Shown here: one piece after another, positions 1-5,329 of the stretch
Numbering within the stretch: the stretch's first letter is position 1
How the letters are laid out: every line of letters starts with the position of its first letter
Assembly: GCF_020829685.1 (NCBI RefSeq)
Contig: NZ_JAIVFR010000243.1
Span: forward strand, 1 to 8,336
Source of the DNA: Nostoc sp. CHAB 5715
GTDB lineage: Bacteria > Cyanobacteriota > Cyanobacteriia > Cyanobacteriales > Nostocaceae
Direction: 5' to 3'
DNA: 8,336 nt
Position numbers and translations under genes: made by a program
Notes under the pieces: generated by a model
What the model was told of the DNA's origin: nothing
Database searches by the model: none
What the model saw: only the letters and a program-made list of their open reading frames with translations

Positions 1-513
1 ACATAAAAAAGGTTCTTGAGAGTTGTATACGATTTTTTTTCTTATAATTTCCTTAGTTCTGTACAAATTTAGTAGCCAACTAATACTATGCAAATAAAAA
101 ACTAATTGCTCATTTTGATATTTTTCCGGAAATTTAAATAAGCTTTCAAATGTCACAAACCCTAATTCCTTCATCATCTTAATGATAATTGGATTTGAAC
201 TGATTGTGTATACATTCTTGTTTCTCTCTATTGCATCTTTAACTGATTCATAGAACAAATATCTTCCAATACCTTGCCCTCTAAACTCCTCCAGCACAAA
301 TAGTGCTGCTATTTTATTCCAGTCTTGGGAAAAATCGTAATTCAGACAAGCTCCCATAAGGCTACAATTTTCGTTTTCAGCAACTATAATATGTTCAGCT
401 TCAACCCATTCCTTCAAACAGTAACCCATTATATAAGGTGTCATCTTTATTTGTTTAATTAACACCTCTGCTTCAGGAATTGTGACTTTTCTCTTCAAAA
501 CTTTAAACATCAT
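1..513 (-). CDS. GNAT-family N-acetyltransferase (3' end beyond window)
   Basis: The complement of 513 to 1 is open for 171 codons with no stop, so the C-terminus lies beyond the left edge. The protein starts MMFKVLKRK. It carries the acetyl-CoA pyrophosphate-binding loop of GNAT enzymes, seen as LEEFRGQGIGRYLF (RGQGIG matches R/Q-x-x-G-x-G/A) after the beta strand KIAALFV. A second typical segment, NPIIIKMMKELGF, follows. The family transfers an acetyl group from acetyl-CoA to an amine; the substrate cannot be told from sequence. The two adjacent ATGs at 513 and 510 lie only 6 nt after the stop of the upstream membrane-protein gene, with no clear Shine-Dalgarno, which suggests translational coupling in one transcript. 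After the GNAT fold there is a basic tail (RTKEIIRKKIVY). Family assignment is firm; role is unknown. Confidence 0.85.
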   Translation of the reverse strand, partial: MMFKVLKRKVTIPEAEVLIKQIKMTPYIMGYCLKEWVEAEHIIVAENENCSLMGACLNYDFSQDWNKIAALFVLEEFRGQGIGRYLFYESVKDAIERNKNVYTISSNPIIIKMMKELGFVTFESLFKFPEKYQNEQLVFYLHSISWLLNLYRTKEIIRKKIVYNSQEPFLC

Positions 514-519
514 TATTTA

Positions 520-1722
520 CTAATTAGGTTTAGTTAAAGAATTGCCCGAAGAAATAAACAACATATGGATAATAGTCGCGGTTAACATGATCAAACCTAT
601 ACAAAGAAATAAGTAACGACGAAGAATTCTCTCCAATAATTTAATTATATTAAATTTATTCTCAAAATCTTCGCGATTAGAACACCTAATATTGTCTAAT
701 ATCTGATAAGATTCACTAAAGGCACTCTCATAGAAAAAAAAGCCGACGCATATGAGTGCGAATATACTGAAGAGTAAAAAATAGCCAAAGGCAGTCCACG
801 TCCGTGCTGCATCTGACAAAGTATACTGACCAAACCAGTATTCAAATGCGGTAGTAAATCCTGAACCTAAAACAAGGGATGTATAACGTCCTATTTTATC
901 AATAAAGTGTACGGCAAAAGAGTTAAACTGATTCTCTATTTCCTGACAAGTTTTTTCATTATTAATGTATAATTCTTTACTTTTTTCCAAGGATATGAGG
1001 GTTTTACTGAAATTTTTACGATATATTCTTAATGTAATTAAATCTTTAATTGCCGCATATATACCTATTGTAAATACGGGGAGACCTGTGAGAAGTAAGG
1101 TACTTATAGAATAGGGAAGATAGCATAAATAAGGAATTAGAAATTCGCGTTTAGGGTCAAGTTTAATACTAAAGTTGCTCAAATTATTTTTTAGGTGATT
1201 TGGCCCAGTATAAAAGTGGTGTCTGGTTACAATTACACAAACCGTCACAAATGAGAAAATTAGAGTAAATCTCACCAAAAAAACCAGTGTTTTGTTCACT
1301 CCTGATGTTCTAATCCAACCTAAAACTTCACAAGCTTCTTTTGAAAATGATACACCAATTAAAGCTGCTGTACCTGTTAACAAAAATAGGCTGCGAGCTA
1401 GTTCGATAATCCATCCTTGCTCTCCATATTCTCTTTTCCAAGCATTGCTTGAAAATAAGTAATAGGAACTTATGAGTGAGCCAATACTAATTACTAGTAA
1501 AATGAATAAATATATTATCAATATGTAAAGAAAATTATTTGGCAGTGGTTCACCATAATCTTCAGGTAACGTCTTAAGTATGTCATCCCGTCCAACAACT
1601 TTTGTAGTCTCGTTAAGATGGGGGATGTTTTGTGGGGGATTTGACTTTACCCGGTTCGGACCGTGGTAGTAAATGTCAATATTATTGATGAAAGATATTA
1701 CCACTAATAGTAGTAGTGCCAC
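520..1722 (-). CDS. Multi-pass membrane protein of unknown function
   Basis: I do not recognise the family. The 400-residue product has hydrophobic segments at about residues 63-90, 105-125, 144-166, 204-226, 311-331 and 367-391, plus a short one at 2-12. It is therefore an integral membrane protein with about six or seven spans. Between spans 5 and 6 there is a charged, probably helical stretch (about 228-280). The modelled start is GTG at 1722, inside the upstream gene (41-nt overlap). A second GTG at 1704 would leave a 23-nt overlap, and there is no in-frame ATG before residue 379, so the start is uncertain and residues 1-12 may not be translated. It sits between the 132-aa gene and the GNAT gene on the same strand, apparently in one operon. 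Residues 53-58 (PEDYGE) repeat a hexapeptide of the upstream protein. Confidence 0.7.
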   Translation of the reverse strand: MALLLLVVISFINNIDIYYHGPNRVKSNPPQNIPHLNETTKVVGRDDILKTLPEDYGEPLPNNFLYILIIYLFILLVISIGSLISSYYLFSSNAWKREYGEQGWIIELARSLFLLTGTAALIGVSFSKEACEVLGWIRTSGVNKTLVFLVRFTLIFSFVTVCVIVTRHHFYTGPNHLKNNLSNFSIKLDPKREFLIPYLCYLPYSISTLLLTGLPVFTIGIYAAIKDLITLRIYRKNFSKTLISLEKSKELYINNEKTCQEIENQFNSFAVHFIDKIGRYTSLVLGSGFTTAFEYWFGQYTLSDAARTWTAFGYFLLFSIFALICVGFFFYESAFSESYQILDNIRCSNREDFENKFNIIKLLERILRRYLFLCIGLIMLTATIIHMLFISSGNSLTKPN

Positions 1723-2080
1723 CTTTTATATTTATTCCCTTCCAATTCTCAATGACTGTGTTCAATTGGGGTTGCGACTTCGCTGCCTCTCCCAATGCTT
1801 CAACAGCTGCCCGAATTTCTGGATTTGCCACTGCTTGTTCTTTTATCCTTTCCACTAAAACTGCTTCGCCATAATCTTCTGGCTGTTGTTCGGCTAATTG
1901 AGGATTATTTTGAACTATTTCTATCACGCTTGCTGTTTCTGGAGACTTTTCCTTGAGTAGCTTTACTACTTTGCCACCTTGGTCAAATACCTTAGCAACA
2001 ATGATTTCACCTGTTTTTTCAAACGTTTTATTTAACAATAGAGTTACAAGCGCGATCGCACCAGCAGTAAGTGGTTCCAT
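1682..2080 (-). CDS. Small helical protein with GGTTTISGN-type tail, common in Nostocales (function unknown)
   Basis: This 132-residue protein starts MEPLTAGAIALVTLLLNKTFEKTGE, a beginning I associate with small proteins present in many copies in Nostoc-like genomes. Residues 1-30 form a hydrophobic/amphipathic helix. Then come a KLLKEKSPET segment, a PEDYGEAVL motif (67-75), an alanine-rich helical part (80-102) and a polar tail, GINIKGGTTTISGNIF (115-130). Similar N-termini and tails recur in front of varied partners, which would suit an adaptor or interaction module, but that role is inferred. The ATG at 2080 is supported by GAGG about six bases upstream. A HIP1 site (2052-2059) lies in the coding region. 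It is first in the minus-strand cluster and overlaps the membrane-protein gene. Confidence 0.75.
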   Translation of the reverse strand: MEPLTAGAIALVTLLLNKTFEKTGEIIVAKVFDQGGKVVKLLKEKSPETASVIEIVQNNPQLAEQQPEDYGEAVLVERIKEQAVANPEIRAAVEALGEAAKSQPQLNTVIENWKGINIKGGTTTISGNIFHQ

Positions 2081-2084
2081 GTAC

Positions 2085-2092
2085 TACCTCAT
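2085..2092 (-). promoter_or_regulatory. Ribosome binding site for the 132-aa gene
   Basis: On the minus strand the bases just before the ATG read AATGAGGTAGTAC. The GAGG core is about six nt from the start codon and supports the choice of ATG at 2080. I did not find a convincing -35/-10 pair between this site and the transposase remnant. Confidence 0.5.
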
Positions 2093-2117
2093 TTAGCAGC
2101 ATCTTATTCACTTGATA

Positions 2118-2484
2118 CTACATGGTTTCTTTGTTGGATTCTGTTAATTTAGATACGGAAAACGAGTATAAAAGATATTCAGTGGAATCACTAATCTCTT
2201 TCAGGATCGTTCCCACTTGATGAAACAAGTCGTTAATTAACATTGAGACACTGTGTAATCTCCGGTTAAATCGTGACTTTTCTAACATATTCGATATCAA
2301 GTTATGGTCTTTCATATAGCTACAAGCCTTATTATGTATGATTCCCATTAAAGAACATTGCCGCGCAGATAGCCGTTGTAATAATTTCTGCGTCGTTCAT
2401 GGCTCGACGACAATCTTCTTTGTGCCCAATCGCCTTCAACAGGTCGTCCGTGATAGCATATATGGCAATTATTTCGTTTAGCAT
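2118..2484 (-). pseudogene. Remnant of an IS982-like DDE transposase, frameshifted and truncated
   Basis: Two minus-strand frames together encode the N-terminal half of a transposase. The first (2484 to 2332) reads MLNEIIAIYAITDDLLKAIG, then a DAEIITTAICAAMFFNGNH stretch before a TAA. The second (2348 to 2118) continues with NKACSYMKDHNLISNMLEKS and RFNRRLHS. SRFNRR followed by an (I)DSFP-type motif is typical of IS982-family and related DDE transposases. Here the latter motif is YSFSV, so the expected first catalytic Asp is Tyr. The frames are out of register because of a tandem CATACATA at the junction: removing one CATA restores a continuous frame. Similarity ends near 2154, and the remaining ~60% of the protein with the other catalytic residues is absent. 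No matching right end of the element is visible, so it cannot transpose by itself. Confidence 0.8.
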
Positions 2485-2487
2485 ATA

Positions 2488-2514
2488 GCCCTCCTAATTT
2501 TCTTCTTGGAGGGC
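2488..2514 (-). promoter_or_regulatory. Hairpin covering the transposase ribosome binding site
   Basis: GCCCTCC (2488-2494) and GGAGGGC (2508-2514) form a 7-bp perfect stem with a 13-nt loop. On the minus strand the downstream arm contains AGGAGGG, a strong Shine-Dalgarno four nt before the transposase ATG at 2484. The hairpin therefore buries the RBS. RBS masking of transposases against read-through transcripts is known from elements such as IS10 and IS50. On the plus strand the stem is followed by ATTTTATT, so a terminator role is a weaker alternative. Confidence 0.5.
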
Positions 2515-2560
2515 ATTTTATTGCTTAATGGGAGCAATGCGATCGCCCATAAGAGTAACT

Positions 2561-2596
2561 AGCAACTTGGGTTAGATACGATTTTTTGCGTTGCTG
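2561..2596. repeat. Imperfect inverted repeat in the 2485-2716 spacer
   Basis: AGCAAC and GTTGCT are inverted around a T-rich centre (GATTTTTTGC) between the transposase remnant and the Phd-like gene. It may be debris of the insertion sequence end or a short intergenic repeat. The rest of 2485-2716 has a HIP1 site at 2539-2546 and nothing else I can assign. Confidence 0.25.
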
Positions 2597-2716
2597 ATTT
2601 GATGTATGAAAGTTATTAGTTGTACAACAAAAACCTTTACAGAATTAGGTAAATTGCTTTCACCAGATATTTAATCATCGGTTACGATCAAATTAATCAA
2701 ATTCTCAAGTAAAGCC

Positions 2717-3148
2717 ATGTCTGACTCAGTTCAGTATGTCACTAACGCACAGGGAGAAAAAGTTGGAGTACTGTTAGATTTAGAAACTTACCAACAGCTA
2801 ACCAACTTGTCTGTAGATTCTGAACTATTGATTGCTTTAAGCCTAGATGAGTTGCAAGCTTTAGCAGAAAGTTTTTTATCTCCCAAAGCTCAGATACAAT
2901 TACAGGAGTTATTAATTAAAAATTCTGACCATCATTTGTCAAATGAAGAAACTGAAACTCTAGACAGATTGTTGGCACAAGTAGACCAATTAAATATTCT
3001 TAAAACTAGAGCTAGATATACATTAAATATTTTAAGAATTGAAGAAGAATACAGAATTCAGAATTCAGAATCAATCAATGGGGGATTCAGACCCGCCACT
3101 GATAGCGTAGCGTTAGCGAGTCGGACTCCAATTCATTTTGAATTCTGA
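2717..3148 (+). CDS. Phd/antitoxin-like protein with repeat-derived C-terminus
   Basis: The N-terminus (SVQYVTNAQGEKVGVLLDLETYQQL, residues 4-28) has the beta-strand and helix pattern of Phd/YefM-type antitoxins, which bind DNA by this domain and neutralise a toxin by the C-terminus. Residues 36-105 are helical, with acidic, leucine-rich repeats and the segment DRLLAQVDQLNILKTRARY. Similar proteins in cyanobacteria, as I recall them, end soon after this segment. Here residues ~112-143 are encoded by an inserted repeat element (3051-3169), which also supplies the TGA stop. No toxin gene is adjacent; the next gene is a sugar permease. The protein may be a solitary antitoxin remnant or a small regulator. 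The start has only a weak AAG-type RBS. N-terminal family assignment is moderate. Confidence 0.7.
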   Translation: MSDSVQYVTNAQGEKVGVLLDLETYQQLTNLSVDSELLIALSLDELQALAESFLSPKAQIQLQELLIKNSDHHLSNEETETLDRLLAQVDQLNILKTRARYTLNILRIEEEYRIQNSESINGGFRPATDSVALASRTPIHFEF

Positions 3149-3169
3149 CTCCTGACTCCTGAATTCTGT
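3051..3169. repeat. 119-bp MITE-like interspersed element with 11-bp inverted ends
   Basis: ACAGAATTCAG at 3051-3061 is exactly inverted as CTGAATTCTGT at 3159-3169. Inside are ATTCAGAA repeats, a TAGCG-type repeat (TAGCGTAGCGTTAGCGAGTC, 3103-3122), a small GAGTC/GACTC hairpin, and tandem heptamers TGACTCC-TGACTCC (3147-3160). This mix is typical of interspersed repeats in Nostocales. It interrupts the 3' end of the Phd-like gene. Confidence 0.6.
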
Positions 3170-3208
3170 TCGATAAATATTTATAAAAGTCTGAGAGTTA
3201 TTAATCAA

Positions 3209-4045
3209 ATGCTGAACTGGAAAAAATCACGATCGCAAATTCTGCTAATGTATGCTCTGTTGGGAGCGATCGCACTGGTGATGCTCTTTCCCTTACTGTG
3301 GCTAGTTAGTACAGCCTTAAAATCGCCTACAGAAAATATTTTGCAGTCACCGCCACAATTATTGCCTGCCTCACCTACACTAGATAACTTCTTTAGTGTG
3401 TGGAACTCTTTACCTTTTGGACAATACCTGTATAATAGTACTTTGGTGTCAGTGCTGACTGTGGGCTTAAATCTGCTGTTTTGCGCTTTAGCTGCCTATC
3501 CGTTGGCAAGATTATCATTTGTCGGGCGAGACTGGATTTTTGTGGCGATCGTCTCTACGATTATGATTCCCTTCCAAATCGTGATGATTCCCCTTTATAT
3601 TTTGACAGTCCAGTTGGGTTTGAGAAATAGTTATTTAGGGATGATTTTTCCAAGTTTAGCTTCTGCCTTTGGCATTTTTCTGTTGCGCCAAGCTTTCATG
3701 AGTGTTCCCAAAGAGATAGAAGAAGCCGCCCGGATGGATGGCAGTTCGGAGTTAGGTTTGTGGTGGCATGTGATGTTACCAGCCGTTCGCCCAGCATTGG
3801 TAACTTTAGCTATTTTTGTATTTATTGGTGCTTGGAGTGACTTTTTGTGGCCTTTAATTGTTATCCAAGACGAAAATTTATACACTCTTCCCTTGGGAGT
3901 CGCAAAGCTAGCAGGTACATTTTCCCTTGACTGGCGGTTAGTAGCTGCTGGTTCAATAATTGCGATCGCCCCAGTATTATTACTATTTTTATTTTTACAA
4001 CGTTACATTGTACCCACTGAAACTGGTAGCGGCGTCAAGGGTTGA
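3209..4045 (+). CDS. Carbohydrate ABC transporter permease (MalG type)
   Basis: The 278-residue product is one of the two membrane subunits of a CUT1 sugar importer. It has six likely membrane spans, at about 11-33, 73-100, 107-131, 142-163, 196-218 and 246-264. The cytoplasmic EAA loop that docks on the ATPase is clear: IEEAARMDGSSELGLWWHVM followed by LPAVRPAL (about 170-197). Length and layout match MalG/UgpE-like permeases, including the long periplasmic loop 38-72. The sugar cannot be deduced. No binding protein, MalF-type partner or ATPase is in the window: upstream is the Phd-like gene and downstream is a convergent sugar transferase. It is either the last gene of an operon split by insertions or an orphan served by subunits elsewhere. 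Two HIP1 sites (3266, 3962) lie within it. Confidence 0.9.
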   Translation: MLNWKKSRSQILLMYALLGAIALVMLFPLLWLVSTALKSPTENILQSPPQLLPASPTLDNFFSVWNSLPFGQYLYNSTLVSVLTVGLNLLFCALAAYPLARLSFVGRDWIFVAIVSTIMIPFQIVMIPLYILTVQLGLRNSYLGMIFPSLASAFGIFLLRQAFMSVPKEIEEAARMDGSSELGLWWHVMLPAVRPALVTLAIFVFIGAWSDFLWPLIVIQDENLYTLPLGVAKLAGTFSLDWRLVAAGSIIAIAPVLLLFLFLQRYIVPTETGSGVKG

Positions 4046-4093
4046 AGAAGAATTCTCCAAGTCAGAAGTTAGAAGTCAGAACAAGAAAGTGGT

Positions 4094-4157
4094 AGATGAG
4101 GGAGATGAGGGAGAAATAATTAATGCCCCATGCCCAATGCCCAATGCCCAATGCCCC
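4094..4157. repeat. Short tandem repeats between the convergent genes
   Basis: Two copies of a 9-mer AGATGAGGG (4094-4111) are followed by five heptamers ATGCCCC/ATGCCCA (4123-4157). Heptameric arrays like this are the STRR type known in heterocystous cyanobacteria. They fill the gap between the permease stop (4045) and the sugar transferase stop (4161). Degenerate TCAGAAGTTAGAAGTCAGAA lies at 4062-4081. Confidence 0.7.
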
Positions 4158-4160
4158 AAT

Positions 4161-4883
4161 TCAATAAGCCCCAGTCTTTTTCAAGACTACCCAGATAGTT
4201 TTAATAATCAGACTCAGATCATAAGTTACAGACCACTTACGTTGATAATCTATATCCATCTTGACAATGGTTTCAAAGTCTGTAATGCTAGAACGTCCAT
4301 TAGCCTGCCATTCTCCAGTAATGCCTGGTTTAACTCGCAATCTATCCCAGTGGTGTGGATCGTAATTGCTGACTTCATCAGGAGTGGGTGGACGAGTACC
4401 AACTAAACTCATGTCCCCAACCAGAACATTCCAAAATTGGGGAAATTCGTCTAAACTAGTACGCCGCAAAAATTTACCCACAGGAGTAATGCGAGGATCG
4501 TCAACAGATTTAAAGATGTGACCTTTGGCTTGATTTTCAACCAAATGCTTGAATTTATCGGCATCGACGATCATCGAACGGAATTTCCAGATGCGGAAAG
4601 TTTTTCCGTTCAAGCCACAGCGAATTTGGGAATAAAATATTGGACTTGGCTCATGAATAAAGGTAACAATTGCTACGGGAATTGCTACCGTAAATGTAAT
4701 TATCAGTCCCACAACGGCTCCAACAATGTCAATTAATCGTTTTCTCACGCTTAAGGTTGACGGGTGGAAAGGCTGTTGCGAGCAATTAACTGAATAAAGA
4801 TAAAGATGGTTCACAAGGACTAACTTATCTACAACAGGACTTTTTGAATCAGTAGTGTAGACATGAAGATAATTTTTAAGCAA
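4161..4883 (-). CDS. Polyisoprenyl-phosphate hexose-1-phosphate transferase (bacterial sugar transferase, WcaJ/HepC-like)
   Basis: This family transfers a sugar-1-phosphate from a nucleotide sugar to undecaprenyl phosphate at the inner face of the plasma membrane, the first step in building exopolysaccharide repeat units. Family motifs appear in order: KRLIDIVGA (48-56) leading into one membrane segment (52-75), WKFRSM (99-104), DDPRITPVGKFLRRTSLDEF (128-147) with the conserved D-E pair, GDMSLVGTRPP (156-166) and VKPGITGEWQANGR (184-197). At 240 aa it is the short form with the catalytic domain only. In Anabaena a related gene, hepC, serves heterocyst envelope polysaccharide; I cannot claim orthology. 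The start is uncertain: TTG at 4883 directly follows a stop codon and lacks an RBS, GTG at 4814 is the alternative, and there is no in-frame ATG before residue 104. Confidence 0.9.
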   Translation of the reverse strand: MLKNYLHVYTTDSKSPVVDKLVLVNHLYLYSVNCSQQPFHPSTLSVRKRLIDIVGAVVGLIITFTVAIPVAIVTFIHEPSPIFYSQIRCGLNGKTFRIWKFRSMIVDADKFKHLVENQAKGHIFKSVDDPRITPVGKFLRRTSLDEFPQFWNVLVGDMSLVGTRPPTPDEVSNYDPHHWDRLRVKPGITGEWQANGRSSITDFETIVKMDIDYQRKWSVTYDLSLIIKTIWVVLKKTGAY

Positions 4884-4902
4884 TTTTTATTGATTTTGTC
4901 AA
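4873..4902 (-). promoter_or_regulatory. Possible promoter of the sugar transferase gene
   Basis: On the minus strand a perfect TTGACA lies at 4902-4897, followed after 18 nt by TAAAAA (4878-4873), a 4/6 match to a -10 box. If used, transcription would begin near 4866, inside the modelled coding region, and the true start would be the GTG at 4814. Sequence match only. Confidence 0.3.
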
Positions 4903-5021
4903 TACTACTGAGTGCTAAGATACACAAAAAACAAGCAATATAAAAACCGAAAACCTAAAGTTTACAGAATCTTTTAATTAAGATGGAAATTGTAAAATTA
5001 CAAGAAAGGCAGAAGTTCGAG

Positions 5022-5200
5022 GGCAGAAGGCAGAAGGTTAGGAGTATCAATTAAAACTTTAGTTCTGGGTCTAAAGCCCAGTTTAAACTTATAATTATAC
5101 CGAGACTGCTTGCAGCGAGGTATAAAACGTCCTTGTTTCAATCCCACTCTTTTAAGGGTGGGTTGCCTTCTGCCTTCTGCCTCCTGCCTTCTGCCTTCTG
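5022..5200. repeat. Element bounded by inverted heptamer arrays
   Basis: The left arm GGCAGAAGGCAGAAGG (5022-5037) is the reverse complement of units in the right arm, five heptamers TGCCTTC (one is TGCCTCC) at 5164-5198. The arms could pair and enclose about 125 nt. TGCCTTC/GAAGGCA heptamers are a familiar STRR type in Nostocales. Confidence 0.65.
5135..5164 (-). repeat. Single CRISPR-repeat-like hairpin
   Basis: On the minus strand CCCACCCTT, a short loop and a GAGTGGG arm form a stem of about eight pairs (5143-5162, with one G-T pair), followed by ATTGAAAC. Many cyanobacterial CRISPR repeats end in GATTGAAAC after such a stem. Only one copy is present, with no spacers and no cas genes, so this is at most an orphan or degenerate repeat. 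Confidence 0.3.
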
Positions 5201-5286
5201 AAAGTATTTTGTACCATCAGATAAAAAAGATAGTGTTATTGGTACACATCCAAAATATTACAGTGTTGAGAGTTAAAAGCCCATCA

Positions 5287-5315
5287 GGATGTGACCGACT
5301 CAAAAAGACACATCC
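5287..5315 (-). terminator. Weak terminator candidate after the Hsp70-like gene
   Basis: GGATGTG (5287-5293) and CACATCC (5309-5315) form a 7-bp stem with a 15-nt loop, 14 nt beyond the stop codon. On the minus strand a GGGCTTTTAA follows some distance downstream, but no U-tract directly abuts the stem. Confidence 0.3.
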
Positions 5316-5329
5316 GTGACGTACTAATC

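Larger units (their letters stand above)
4884..5329. other. 446-nt non-coding spacer rich in repeats
   Basis: I find no credible gene here. From left to right it holds the possible promoter of the sugar transferase, an inverted pair of STRR arms (5022-5037 and 5164-5200), a CTGGG/CCCAG hairpin (about 5065-5081), a CRISPR-repeat-like hairpin (5135-5164), a 6-bp inverted pair GTACCA/TGGTAC (5211-5216 and 5240-5245), and a weak terminator candidate for the Hsp70-like gene (5287-5315). Confidence 0.6.

Noticed and set aside
1673..1858. 61-codon plus-strand frame
   Set aside because: It is antisense to the 132-aa gene, which has a good RBS and family resemblance.
3631..3885. 84-codon minus-strand frame
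   Set aside because: It is antisense to the permease EAA-loop region and has no independent support.
4123..4157. Possible CRISPR array
   Set aside because: The units are seven bases and directly adjacent, with no spacers; this is a simple heptamer array.
4173..4188. AGTCTT/AAGACT hairpin as a bidirectional terminator for the convergent genes
   Set aside because: It lies inside the coding end of the sugar transferase, is only 6 bp and AT-rich, and has no following T-tract.
3960..4406. 148-codon plus-strand frame
   Set aside because: It runs through the permease 3' end, the tandem repeats and antisense to the sugar transferase; the repeats give it an artificial peptide.
5101..5170. tRNA-like or riboswitch structure in the spacer
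   Set aside because: Only a single hairpin is evident; there is no cloverleaf, no T-loop and no known riboswitch core.
5110..5319. 69-codon plus-strand frame
   Set aside because: It is made largely of the TGCCTTC repeat array (CLLPSASCLLPS) and lacks an RBS and homology cues.
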